From contig CM034298.1 in NCBI GenBank assembly GCA_019925795.1, positions 53,842,365-53,906,364 of the forward strand: a DNA stretch of 64,000 bases. The letters run 5' to 3'. The stretch comes from Dendrobium chrysotoxum (taxonomy: Eukaryota; Streptophyta; Magnoliopsida; Asparagales; Orchidaceae). Positions 10,987 through 22,754 of the stretch are shown here, one piece after another; within the stretch, counting starts at the first letter, position 1, and every line of letters begins with the position of its first letter. The position numbers were made by a program, and so were the translations under genes. Below the pieces are notes generated by a model. The model had not been told where the DNA came from, searched no databases, and saw nothing but the letters and a program-made list of their open reading frames with translations.

Positions 10987-11337
10987 TAGGGGCGGATCCA
11001 TAGTGAGGGCCTTGGGGGCATGGTTTCCCACTAGCCCATTAAGAAAACATCTAACAGTAAAGCTCATAACAACCAAAACTAATAGTAAAACTCGTAACAT
11101 AGGTTTGTATTTAATACTTAAATATTTAAGGTAAAATAAAATAATTATATGTTTATGTTTAATACAACTAATATAATATAAAATTTAATAAATTATTACA
11201 AATAAATATTAATATTTCTAAAAAATTAAAAAATTACTTCATTATGAACTATTAAATAGAAATGAAAAAAATCATAAAAAATAATTGAGAGAACTTTCAA
11301 AATCATCCATAAATAAAAGTTTCTTGCTCCGCCCCTA
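10987..11337. mobile_element. hAT-like MITE of the GGGGCGG group
   Basis: A 351-bp element starting TAGGGGCGGATCC and ending GCTCCGCCCCTA. It is flanked by the 8-bp duplication TATCTCAA (10979-10986) and TATGTCAA (11338-11345), one mismatch. TIR and duplication length are both those of plant hAT MITEs. The interior is A/T-rich and non-coding. Confidence 0.87.
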
Positions 11338-11345
11338 TATGTCAA

Positions 11346-11629
11346 TGAACTACAATCCCTCTAACCTTCATCACTTGATTAGGGTATCTTCGATCATTGT
11401 CGCCTTACTATGATCCTATTGGCCTCCATCACCCGACTACAATCACGCCAACCTCCGTTGCCTAACTACGACAACTTGGAACACTATCGTCGAACTATGA
11501 TCTCTACGACCATCGTTGTCTCATTATGGTCTTATCGATCTCCATCACTTGACTATCATCTCACTGACCTCCTTTGTTCGACTACGGTCTCACCAAAATT
11601 ATTTTCCCAACTACTATCCCACTGACCTG
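11346..11629. repeat. 29-bp minisatellite, segment 3
   Basis: The array resumes after the MITE and stops at the next LTR insertion. Confidence 0.8.
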
Positions 11630-12788
11630 TGATGCCCCAGAATCTAAATTAGAAGAATTATTCTTTTAATCTTTTAATAAATAATAACCAGAACTATCTA
11701 ATATCATCTATCAGTAATAATAATAAAAATAGATTCTATAATTCAAAATATTACTGTATATATTAGTATTCATTCTCAAAAATTATATACTCTACTAAGG
11801 ATCTACACAATCATATCATTACTCTATCTTGAGTATAAAAGAAAAATAAAAAAGAAGCAGAACCTGAAGAATCCTGACCAACCTTACACTCCTGCTCCTC
11901 TGCTCTAACATGAAATCATTTAACCATAAATGAGCTAAAAGCCCAACAGGTCACCAAAACTTATAAATAAATTCAAATCACTGTAAAAGAGCAATATGCA
12001 TGTTAAAGATCAAATCATAATAGCAGCAATCATATGATCATTGAATAAGTGCAAGAATAGTAAAACTCAAATGCAGTAGCAGTAAAGTTTATAAATAGTA
12101 AAATAATACGGTACAATAACTAGTAAAGTAGTAATCCATCACGAGTGTCAAATCTATAAGTTAATCATGTATCCGTAATCGGATAAAATATTAAATCAAA
12201 ATATCGATAAAGACTTTCAGAATCAAATTAATATTATAAAATAATATAAGAATATACACATACTATCTAGGTCTCCTATATCACGTGCTTAGTATATCAC
12301 ATGCTTAGTATGAGTAAATTAAATTAATATTATCAAATAGTATCGATATCCAGATCGGTAATAATAATAATCTAGTGGCAGAAGTAGTAGAATAATACAA
12401 TAACAGTAAATCGGTGCAGTACTAATAAATCTATATAATAATAAGAATAATATCTCAAAATATACATTTCAGTAGTCACACTAAATAAGTAAGAAGTCTT
12501 AGCTATCATAATATTTTTCAGTGTTAGTATCAAAATTAGTAAATCATTGGCTCAATAAATAGAGCCGTCACTCTTTGCCTATCGGCATAGTAATAATCTC
12601 CTTATAACTCACAACCAGTATATTATGTGAATTAATAGAGGATAACACCAAATCACTTTATTTAAAGGAAAGCCCGTCGGCCCACCATCTTGTACAGGTC
12701 AATCAGTCTCCAACCAACTGGTCAACCAGTCTTTACTTATCTTTTATATGACACCCATTATTATCATAATATTATAATAGTAGTAGCA
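11630..12788 (-). mobile_element. Solo LTR, gypsy type
   Basis: A 1159-bp LTR from TGATGCCCCAG to GTAGTAGCA, flanked by ACCTG (11625-11629) and ACCTA (12789-12793), a 5-bp duplication with one mismatch. The stretch GCTAAAAGCCCAACAGGT near 11935 is the reverse complement of a usual gypsy LTR segment, so the LTR points to the minus strand. A related but diverged LTR lies at 58377-60240. Confidence 0.75.
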
Positions 12789-12793
12789 ACCTA

Positions 12794-14098
12794 TGTTGTT
12801 GAAGTACAGTCCCTTTGACTTCTATCGCCTGTTTAGGGTCTATCCGACCACCATCGCTTGACTATGGTCCCTCTGACCACTATTTCTCAACTATGGTCCC
12901 TCTGACCTCCGTGGCCCAACTATAGTCTCTCTGATCTCCATGGCTTGACTATGGTCTCTTCAATCTCCGTAGAATAAGTACAATCCCTCTAGCCTCTGTT
13001 GCCTCACTACAGCCCCTCAGACCACTATTGTCTAACTATCATCATCAGACTATAGTCTCTTGGATAATCATCGACCGATTATGATCCATCCAATCATAAT
13101 TGACTGACTATTATCCCTTCAATCCTCATTGCCCAACTATAGTCCATTGGGCCACCATCGCCTGACTACGGTCCCTCTGACCACCATTGTTGGACTATAG
13201 TCTCTCTAACATCCATCGCCCGACTACATCCCTCTGACCACCATCGCTCGATTACGGTCTCTTTGATGTCCATCGCTCGACCACTGTCCCTTTGACCTCC
13301 GTCACCCGACTATGGTCTCTATGGATTATGTCGCCTAACCACTACACCTTTGATCACCATCATCGAATTAATATCCCTACAACCACCATTACTTGAATAC
13401 ATCCCCTCGAATCAGTATCATCATACTTTGATCCTTAAGACTATCGTTGCCCGACTACCATCCCTCTGACCTTTATTACCCGATCACAGTCCCTTGGATC
13501 ACCATCACTCCACTATGATTCCTCTGACCTTCATCTCCTGACTAAAGTCCCTGACCACTATTGCTCGACTAAGGTCTCTCGAACCTCTTTCTCCTCGAAC
13601 CTTCTTCTCCCTTAAATCTTCTTCTCTCTACTATGGTCCCACTGATCTCCATCATTGAACTACTATCCCTCTGACATCTATCACCTGATTATAATCCTCT
13701 AACCACCGTCACTTGGCTAATATCCCTCTAACTAGTATCGCACGGCTATGATCTCTCTGACCTCCATTGCTTATCTATAATCCCTCCGACCTCTGTAGTT
13801 TAATTATGATCCCTCTAACCATCATCGCCCGTTTATGCTCATTCTGACCTCCATCACCCACTAAGTATAACTCCTCTGACCTCTATCATCCGGCTATGGT
13901 CCCTCATACCTCCATCGCCAGCTGGTTATAATCATTCTGACCTCTATCGCTCATTGACTAATATCCCTTTGACCACTATCACTTGATTACCGTCTATCCA
14001 TCCTCTATCACTCGTCGACTACGATCCCTCCGACCACCATCGTTGGTTGACTATGATCCCTCCTATGACCATCATCGTTCTCCTACTATGATCCTTCC
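12794..14098. repeat. 29-bp minisatellite, segment 4 (longest)
   Basis: About 1.3 kb of degenerate 29-bp units, for example TCGCTCGATTACGGTCTC and TCGCCCGACTACATCCC. With the LTRs and MITE removed, the four segments form one array of about 2.4 kb. Confidence 0.85.
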
Positions 14099-14225
14099 TG
14101 TCATGCCCTAAGATTAAGTTTTGATGAATTATATATTTTAATGCCTTAATTAATCTATAGGCTACTAACAACCCATTAGTATAAATCAGTCTAGTGGAAG
14201 TAACTAATAATCATATACATTAAAA
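14099..14225. mobile_element. LTR-like fragment
   Basis: It starts TGTCATGCCCTAAGATT right after the minisatellite, resembling the start of the LTR at 11630. It is broken off after about 130 bp at the CACTA-derived sequence. Confidence 0.4.
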
Positions 14226-15605
14226 TACTAACACCGCCACCTTCTCATGGAGGCCCTCCCACTTATCCATATCCACCATATTCCCCGCCATACTATCCCC
14301 CACCACCCCCTTAACCCGCTACAGGTGGACCTTTCACCCCAACTATAACAAAGCAGACGATAGAGGGTCACATATTGATTGAACCTGATGGTGATACATA
14401 TGTTCTTATTATATTATTAACATGCAATTAAAATTGAATAGATTTTTTTCTCACATAATATATTTTGTATAGGTTTCACCTGTCAAATAGTCGATGCATA
14501 AAATATAGAACATAATACGGAGCATGCATGATGCTCCTTATATTTCTTGGAAGAAAGTCTCAAAAGAAGTGCGAGACTTGTGGTTTAGAGAGTTTAATGT
14601 TAGTTATTATACAAATATATTTTATATTATATCTTTTTACTTAAGCTAATAAAAATATATATATTGTATTGTATGCTTTTAAATACAGAAATATTTTTAT
14701 TGGCTACCCTAGCACAATGATAAAATTAGATAGAATTTTGAGAAGCGTGGGTTGACTCACATGCGAGACATATTTATAAATATTAAAAAATCAAGCGAAT
14801 GACCACTCTGGATTGGTGAGACTGTATGGGTTGAGCTGACCAATACTTGGGGTAGCCCAGATTATACTAAGAGGGGGGACCATAATAGACAGAACATAGC
14901 TTCTGATATTGGGGGAATAAATAGTTCTCTTCATACTAGGGGCTCAGTTCTACATATTGAGCACACATAATGTCTGATAAAAAATTTTAAAAGTTTTAAA
15001 TAATTTACCTAAATATGAATATTAATGTAAGTCTATTACTGAAAGAGGTGCTGGGTAGAGAGCCGACCGCTGTTGAATTGCATAGTCATACCCACAGGCA
15101 ACAAGAGGACCAGTACTAGATTAATGAGCGAGCAAAAAGAGCCTACGTAAGGATTTAAGTTTAATATTTTTTATGTCATGTGTAAATTATTTAAATTTTA
15201 ATTAAATTTTATAGGACGGGTATACATGACTTCGAGAGAGACAGGCAAGAAAAGGTGAGGATTCTTCTGGTGGATCAACAAAATATTCTGACTACCACAC
15301 TTAGTTGCAAGTGATACGAGGAATGCAGCACGATAGGATTTATGGTGTAGGATTGCAAGCCTACGCATACGAGGGGTAGACATCTAGTGGATCCAACTTG
15401 TCAGCAAGTACCCAGGAGTCGTTATATATCACACAAGTAGCTGCCCTTCAAGCAGAGCTAGAGCAAGTCAGAAAATTACAAGCTGACTGGCAAGTACAGA
15501 TGCAGATGCAGCAAACTCAGTTGTTGGATGGACTACATAAAATGAGGTAGGAGCTGTATGGAAAGCAAGTAGCTTCAACAGAGGATGAGACTTATTCTGA
15601 GTAGA
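14226..15605 (+). pseudogene. CACTA (En/Spm) Transposase_24-type protein relic
   Basis: Exon-like pieces appear in the order known for this family. A proline-rich N-part (14230-14340) is followed by IEGHILIEPDGDTYV, then SWKKVSKEVRDLWFREF after an A/T-rich intron-like stretch. Next come an FYW...DKI piece after a second such stretch and VWVELTNTWGSPDY with GGINSSLHTRGSVLHIEHT. Then follow VLGREPTAVELHSHTHR and a C-terminal coiled-coil-like segment AALQAELEQVRKLQADW. In-frame stops, including TAG for the expected tryptophan after EDQY, and frame changes show it is dead. Proteins of this type accompany the En/Spm transposase; the exact role is uncertain. The CACTA terminus downstream fits one decayed element. 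Confidence 0.82.
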
Positions 15606-15839
15606 TATTATGTTCTTATTTCTGGACATTTATTATTTGTTTTGGATATTTGTGTAGTTTTAAACGAACGAACTTTAAATTTCATTTTGAACTGTTTAAT
15701 GAATGATCAATTAATTTGAAATGTATGTTTATATTTATATGTTTATGTCCAATGTTTAGTGATGATTATGATGTTATGTTTATGTAGATGTTGAAGTTTG
15801 AATGAATATAGTTTTAGAATGTTTCTATGCAGGTTGTGT

Positions 15840-16257
15840 TGTAGAAATCATTTTTCTAATAGAAAAAGTTGTTTTTTTTGCTATAGGTTTCCAGCAGATT
15901 ATACGCCAAAAATAGACACATAATGAAATGGTATCGTATTTTCGGCAAAAAATTTTCATCGGTATTTTCGATGGATTATCTGCTGGATGTTTTCGTCGGT
16001 AACTATTCGGCGAAACCATCCGACGGATAAAACGCTGGAATTCCTTCCAGGAAAATGACATCTTGGTTACGGTTTTTCTGCCGACATTCTGTCGAAATTA
16101 TTTTCGACGAATTTTTTTCTACGGAATAAAATTTTTGATGCATGAATTATCGTCGGATAACTTTTTGCCTGAAGTTCGCTAGAAACCGGGTTTTATCAGG
16201 GGAATTTCATGTTTATCGATGAATTATGTCCATCGGTAATGACCGATTTTCCTGTAG
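15840..16257 (+). mobile_element. 3' terminal region of the CACTA element
   Basis: Subterminal motifs such as CGTCGGTAA, CCATCGGTAA and TTCGGCGAAAC repeat in both orientations. The end reads ATTTTCCTGTAG, the complement of the CACTACAGGAAA terminus, with the last two bases changed (AG for TG). No matching 5' terminus was found on the left, so the element is truncated there or was invaded by the minisatellite and LTRs. Confidence 0.75.
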
Positions 16258-16260
16258 AGA

Positions 16261-16335
16261 GAGGAACCATAAAGGATTCTGGCTTATGACATAAATATGT
16301 TATGAAATAAACAGATTCAAATAGTAAGATTCAAT
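16261..16335 (+). pseudogene. Ty3/gypsy polyprotein fragment left of the LINE
   Basis: The frame reads EEP, stop, RILAYDINML, stop, NKQIQIVRF, matching the usual gypsy pattern ...P.RIL......LRNK.I..V... just before the C-terminal QW. The protein resumes after the LINE at 19514 in a shifted frame. The LINE therefore landed in an already decaying polyprotein gene whose upstream part is lost at the CACTA border. Confidence 0.7.
16319..16335. repeat. LINE target-site duplication, left copy
   Basis: AAATAGTAAGATTCAAT, identical to 19501-19517. Confidence 0.95.
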
Positions 16336-19300
16336 ACAACAACAACAACAACATCAACCCTTTATCCCACTACGTGGGGTCGGCTACATGAATCCTTTTT
16401 CTCCATTGTGTCCTATTAAAAGTCAAATTCTCGTTTAAATCTAATAAAGAAAGATCCTTTCTAATATTTTCTAACCAAGTCTTTTTAGGTCTACCTCTAC
16501 CTTTCTTAACATAAGTCAAATCTAAGACCTCTACTTTCCTAACCGGGTCATCGGGAGGCCGCCGTTTTACGTGACCAAACCATCTAAGGCGACTCTCTCT
16601 AATCTTATCTTCCACTGGAGCTACTCCAACCTTTTCACGAATATGCTCATTTCGTATCCTATCTCTAAGGGTAAAGCCACTCATCCACCTGAGCATCCTC
16701 ATCTCTGCAACACTTAACTTAGAATTATGCTTCTCTTTTAATGGCCAACATTCAGCACCATAAAGCATTGCAGGTCTCACCACCATCTTATAGAATTTTC
16801 CCTTAAGTTTGAGGGGTACTTTTCTATCACACAATAAGCCCGATGCATTCCTCCACTTCAACCATCCAACTTGGATTCTGCTGATAATATCCCCATCTAT
16901 ATCACCATCACTCTGAACAATATATCCAAGATATCTAAAACGTGTACTCTTATTAATGACTTGATCGGCCAAAGTCACAATGCCCTCACTAGGTCTATTA
17001 TTACTAAAATTACACTCCATATATTCCGTTTTAGATCTACTCAAGCGAAAACCTTTAGACTCTAAGGTTGACCTCCACAATTCTAGTTTACCTTCAACTC
17101 CCTCTCTAGTCTTATCAACAAGAAGAATATCATCAGCAAAAAGCATACACCAAGGTACATCCTCTTGCAAATGTCTAGTGAGAACATCGATGACTAAAGC
17201 AAAAAGATATGGGCTTAAGGCTGATCCTTGGTGTAATCCAACCGAAATAGGAAAATACTTAGTCAAACCACCTTGTGTTTGAACACAAGTAATAGCTCCT
17301 GCATACATATCTTTAATGATTTGAATATAAGCGTTATTAACTTCTTTCTTTTCAAGAACTCTCCATAGCACTTCTCTTGGAACTTTATCATATGCTTTTT
17401 CTAAATCAATAAATATCATATGTAAATCCTCCTTATTCTCTCTATATTTCTCCATCAAACCTCTTAATAAATGTATGGCTTCCATAGTAGACCTACCCGG
17501 CATAAATCCAAATTGATTTTGAGAAACATTAGTATCACGCCGCAACCTATGCTCCATAACTCGTTCCCATAGTTTTAAAGTATGACACATTAACTTAATT
17601 CCTCTATAATTCGCACAATCTTGTGCATCACCTTTATTCTTAAAAATAGGGATTAACACACTCATTCTCCACTCATCTGGCATCTTTTTAGTCTTCAAAA
17701 CAGTATTAAAAAGTTTAGTAAGCCAAGAAATTCCTTCATCTCCTAAGCATTTCCACACCTCTATTGGAATATCATCAGGTCCAACAGCTTTTCCACCCTT
17801 CATTTTCTTTAAAGCCTCTCTAACTTCGGTTTTACTAATACGCCGATAAAAATAGAAATCTTTATTTTCATTTAAGGTGCTAAGGTCACTACAGTCAATT
17901 TTATTTTCACATTCTTCATTAAAAAGTTTAGCAAAATATCTCATCCACCTTTGTTGAATATCATCTTCTAAAAAAAGTACTTTTTGATCTTCATCCTTAA
18001 TACACTTCACTTGAACTAAATCCTTACTACTCCTATCTCTTTGTTTGGCTAGCTTATACATATATCTTTCTCCCTCCTTAGTATCTAATCTATTATATAA
18101 ATCACTAAAAGCTAAACTCTTTGCATCACATATTGCTTTCTTAGATTCCTTACGTGCCTCTTTATATAATTTTTAATTATCAGAATTTTTACAATTAAAC
18201 CAATTTTTATAACAAATCTTTTTATTTTTAATCTTTTCTTGCACATTTGGATTCCACCACCAACTATTTTTACTATTAGGAGCTTTTCCCTTTGAAACTC
18301 CAAGCACATCTTTTGCAATATTCTTAATATTACTAGCCACTTTTTCCCACATAACATTAGCATCCTCATGCACAGACAAAATCTTAAGATCTAAAATCTT
18401 ACTCTCAAAAATATTTTTGTTAATATTCTTTAAATGCCCCCATCTAATCCTAGGAAAACGTTTTACTTTATTTTTTAATTTCTTCCCCATTATCTTCAAG
18501 TTCAAAACTAATAAACGATGTTGGGTACATAAGTTTTCACTCGGAATAACTTTACAATCTTTGCAATCTAAACGATCTAATTTCCTTATAAGAAAATAAT
18601 CAATCTGAGTTGTACTATATCCATTTTTATAAGTAATGAGATGCTCATTCCTTTTCTTAAATAATGTATTAGCAATTAAAAAATCATAAGCTAAACAAAA
18701 ATCTAATATGGACTTACCACCTTCATTTGTCGTTCCAAACCCATAGCCACCATGAATGCTTTTAAAATCTTCTACCTCTCTACCAACATGTCCATTTAAA
18801 TCTCCTCCAATAAAAACTCTTTCTTCAAGAGGTATCTTTTGTATTAATTCTTCTAAGTCATTCCAAAATTTTAATTTTGAATCCATATCCAAACCCACTT
18901 GAGGAGCATAAGCACTTATCATATTAACAATCTTAGCATCAACAACAATCTTTAAAGCTATAATTCTATCTCCAATTCTATTAATATTTATAACATTATC
19001 CTTCAAACTCTTATCTAAAATCACACATACACCATTTCTAATACGACTCCTACCCGAATACCAAAGTTTAAATCCTAAACTATCAATCTCCTTAGCCTTC
19101 TCTCCAACCCATTTAGTTTCCTGAATGCACAGAATATTTATCTTCCTATGAATCATAATATCTATTAATTCCATTAATTTTCCTGTAAGGGAACCTATAT
19201 TCCAAGTTCATATCCTAATTTTAGTTTCATGGACTAGCTTCTTTGCCCACATCCGTCCTTGATGTGGTAACCCTTGCCTATTTAACACTGCACCCGGGCG

Positions 19301-19500
19301 GCGGTGCAGCGGCCCTTGCACACTTGTCGCTGTATTCAGGCCATACAACGCGTCGCTTTCAGGGGACGCCCTAGCATTAACACAATTTCTTAAAGGATTC
19401 ATATCATTATTATTCGACAAGTTTTACGCTGGCTGTCGACTACCTAACGCAACCCTTCACTTTTCTCATCCAGGACTTGGGACCTGGCAACGGCAGTGTT
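16336..19500 (-). mobile_element. Full-length RTE-type LINE (copy B)
   Basis: A 3165-bp element bounded by a perfect 17-bp target duplication. On the minus strand it has a short 5' leader, one long reading frame with endonuclease then reverse transcriptase, a very short 3' UTR of about 34 bp, and a TTG repeat tail (seen as CAA repeats at 16336-16353). Short 3' UTR, trinucleotide tail and domain order are those of the RTE clade. Both ends are intact, so it is a complete insertion, but two in-frame stops make it inactive. Confidence 0.95.
16370..19420 (-). pseudogene. LINE endonuclease/reverse transcriptase, two in-frame stops
   Basis: About 1017 codons in one frame, broken only by a TGA near 19208 (after KIRI, where relatives have glycine before TWN) and a TAA near 18173. 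Endonuclease: QETK with the catalytic Glu, SAYAPQVG, GGDLNGHVG, QIDYF and a QHRL histidine. Reverse transcriptase in the 563-codon final segment (start 18061): GPDDIPIEVW (94-103), NYRGIKL (151-157), FIDLEKAYD (217-225), GLHQGSALSP (275-284) and the catalytic FADD (308-311). The C-terminal part carries RWFGHVKR and GRGRPKKTW, usual in plant RTE proteins. It would nick chromosomal DNA and copy its own RNA at the nick. Plant genomes often misannotate such proteins as craniofacial development protein 2-like. Start chosen at the first Met of the open frame; the true start is uncertain. Confidence 0.95.
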
Positions 19501-19517
19501 AAATAGTAAGATTCAAT
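19501..19517. repeat. LINE target-site duplication, right copy
   Basis: AAATAGTAAGATTCAAT, identical to 16319-16335. Confidence 0.95.
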
Positions 19518-19597
19518 GGAAGAATAAAATAGAAAGAGAAGCTACTTGGAAGAAAGAATATGAGAAGTGGTAATTATATCCCGATCTATTTCAGTGA
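19514..19597 (+). pseudogene. Ty3/gypsy polyprotein C-terminal tail (copy B)
   Basis: Reads QWKNKIEREATWKKE...YPDLFQ then TGA, with one internal TAA. It continues the fragment at 16261-16335 across the LINE insertion, after a frameshift. Confidence 0.75.
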
Positions 19598-19632
19598 TAT
19601 GAATTCTAAAATGTTAATGGAAACACTTTTCT

Positions 19633-19645
19633 GAGGAGGGGAGAA
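19633..19645 (+). promoter_or_regulatory. Polypurine tract of the gypsy element (copy B)
   Basis: GAGGAGGGGAGAA immediately before the LTR. Confidence 0.7.
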
Positions 19646-19646
19646 T

Positions 19647-21338
19647 TATAACACTCACAGATCAGTGTACTATTTCACTTGTTTTGACCTAATCTTATTC
19701 ATGACAATCCACTTAATTTTGGTATTTGAATCATTTTACATGTGTCTAGGAATATTTTGTATGCATGTGAAAGTTTGCATTTATTTTGAAGTGAGTCTCA
19801 AGAGCCTATATGCCTATTTTGAAAATTTGGGAAATTTTCACTGGGGCGTCGCGGCTTTGCACTCTTTGGAATTTAGGTACTAAATTCATGTTGTGGCACT
19901 AGTGGTGGCGCTGCAACATTGTGGGCTCCCAGAGGGAGCACTACAATGTGCGTGATTGGGCAGTGTTGCACTGTGCCAAATTTTTATATTAAAAATATTA
20001 TTTTTTACTATTCTAATCATTTCCACCAAATCAAGAGAGCAGGCTAGAGAGAGAAGAGGAATCCTTGGACTATTTCTGTCTGTCTTTCAGCTGTCGGCCC
20101 AGTTCTAAAATTTGTCTAGCTCGAGGTACGTTGTATTTTAACTATCTCAATTTTCAAAAATATAGAAATTTTGAGAATTTTTTTATTTAATTTATAATTT
20201 TGTTAGCAAAAAACGAGGATAACATGATATCTATAAAACTTTCATAGCTTACTTTATATATAATATATATATAATTTTGAATATTTAGGTATTTTTCTAG
20301 GAAATTTTTAGTGGGTAAAATGGAAAATGTGAAGTTTTTAGTAAATAAAAAAAATTTCTTACTCTTATAAAATATTGTTATAGTATAATGAAAGCTTCAT
20401 AATGATGCTTTGAACAATTTCTGGTAATCTGGTTATATTCTGAACTAGTGAATTTCTGCTCAGTAGTATATTCCATTGCTTATCGTTAAAGCATTTTGTT
20501 AAATTCTGAAATGAGTTTATTTATATTTTATTCACTGCAATGTAATAAATTACTTGATTATCTACTTGAAATGTGTGATTTTCAGGAGATCTGATGGGTG
20601 TGGAGGAAGTTTTATTCTTGTGTTAAATGCATATTTTAATGATTATGACAGCACGGGAGTCATAAGAGGTAGAATTCTCTGAATTTTATTATGATGGGAG
20701 GTATAAGGGCTTGAGGAAAATATGTTATTTTCTATTTTGATATATGAAGTGCATGTTTATTTACTTTCAGCGCATAATCTATTTTAAATTCAAATATTTA
20801 CAAGTGATATCATGCACAGAAGTCAGTTACATTTCTTATGAACTACTTTAAAATCCAGCTAAATGTATAATAAACAATTTATTTAAAAACTTAGATCGGT
20901 AAGTGTGGCATGCTGTGCTGTGTTGGCTCACAATTTATATGTATTTTGTTTCAAGGTTTGGGAAATGGAAGGAGTCAGTTGAGTAGCTGAGTCAGGATCT
21001 GATCTGTCTGAGTCTATATAGGCATGTTTTTTAAATTTTTGTACAATCATGACTAGCTATATAGATTGCTCTGTTCGGTGTTTCACTCTGTAGTCATATA
21101 CTATAATGCAGATGTTGTATATGAATTTTTATGAGTAATGAAAAAAAAAAATTGTAGATGAGTTATTTTTTTGATACTGAAAGTTATTAGAAGCTCTGTG
21201 TTCTATTGTTTGTTTAAGTTTAAATGAAGGAAGAAATTTGAATAATTTCCCTAAAACTTTGATCTTTATTTGGCCTGTTGCAGGCCAACACGATATGACA
21301 TGTTCGATCTGCTGATCTTATCGGAATAGGTTGTGACA
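19647..21338 (+). mobile_element. 3' LTR of Ty3/gypsy element (copy B)
   Basis: 1692 bp, TATAACACTC to GGTTGTGACA, with the same hairpin as copy A at 19895-19977. Its polyprotein and any 5' LTR were lost to the left, where the CACTA element ends. Confidence 0.75.
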
Positions 21339-21722
21339 TGACAACTTAGCATAAGGATAACTAGAAAAACTTGTCACAATTCTCACCCACTAAATACCTT
21401 GACAAGATAAGCTAGTCCTTCTCAATGAAACTCATGCACATTTCTTATAACAAAAGGATTCAACTTCTCGACCACAACACATTTTGCAACCATCCATATA
21501 CTAGTTATTCAATGTTAGTCTAAATTTCATATTGCTCTTCTTTCTTGTTAACTTCTTAAATAAAAAACCAAGTGTTAGATGTAGAGTGTTAAAACCTAAA
21601 ATCCTGGACTCTAAACTCAAAGAGTCTTTACTTTCTTGTATAAGAGAAACTTGTCTCATTTGATTTGATTCCCTTTTTGATTTAAATTGGTTAATCAAAC
21701 GTAGCGGCGGAACCAAGATTTA
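21339..21722. other. Unassigned DNA between LTR and MITE (copy B)
   Basis: Same unrecognised sequence as 3328-3711. No gene or repeat assigned. Confidence 0.4.
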
Positions 21723-21852
21723 GGCTTCGTTTGGGACAGCTTTCTTATTGCTTTCTAAAATAGCTCTTTCGCAAAAAAATTTTAATTTCAAAAAATTTTT
21801 GTACTAAAAAATTATTTTAAAAAATAGTAAGAAAGTTGTCCCAAATGAAGCC
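21723..21852. mobile_element. Tourist-like MITE (copy B)
   Basis: 130 bp with GGCTTC...GAAGCC inverted termini, as in block A. Confidence 0.8.
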
Positions 21853-22213
21853 TTGAAGATAATGGTTGTGAAGCAAAAACTTGTCACGACAATTTGTAGA
21901 ATTTATTTTATGTCTATTTATAAAATTATAGTGAACTAATTTATTTAAGAAAAGGTGTTCAAGTATCCTGATTATTATTTTTTATATGATAAACTTTAGA
22001 ATTGTTAAATTTATTTTGAGATAAATATAATATAAATTATTATATATTACGCTAATTTTAAAGCAAATTTATAAATTTTAAAGTCTATTATGATTGATTT
22101 TTTAATCAAAATATCCTAGCATAAAATTTTCATTTATTCACAAATAATTCAAATCTAGCACCTATCCAAAATAAATGAAGGATATCAAAGCTATTATAGT
22201 ACTAAAAAAATTG
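21853..22213. other. AT-rich spacer (copy B)
   Basis: No recognisable feature. Confidence 0.5.
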
Positions 22214-22221
22214 GTATAGTC

Positions 22222-22689
22222 TACGGGTGTAAGTGAGTCACGCCGACTCATGAGCCTGCTTAGGCTCGACTTTATAAATGACTCATGAGCCTAACTCGAT
22301 GAGCTAACGAGTCAAGCTTGGGCCAGCCCTGACTTGACTCGTTAGCTCTCATGCCAGCTCATCTAAAAAATATTAAAATAAAATCTACTTAAAATATATA
22401 TGATTCGTAATTTTAAGTACAAAATTATTGAAAAAATTTGAAAATTATATTCATTTCCTTATATTTAGTGATTCTTTATTATTTTTAAAATTATTTCTCA
22501 TTCTTTTTATCAATTTATTATAATAATTATTTAAATAATAATCATTTTCTCTCTTTCATAATAAATAAGTCGGCTCATGAGCAGGCTTGAACTCATTGAA
22601 TAAAACTCGAGCTCAAACTTTGTTAATTTATTAAGCTTAAGCTCAAACTAGGGGTGGCTCGAACTTGGCTCAACCCGTTTACACCCCTA
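22222..22689. mobile_element. hAT-like non-autonomous element (copy B)
   Basis: 468 bp with flanking duplication GTATAGTC at 22214-22221 and 22690-22697. Termini TACGGGTGTAAGT and ACACCCCTA. Confidence 0.87.
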
Positions 22690-22754
22690 GTATAGTCAGA
22701 AAAGATAAAAAGTGTACGTAGGTCCACATCAATTATATGTGTGATGTAGCATAA

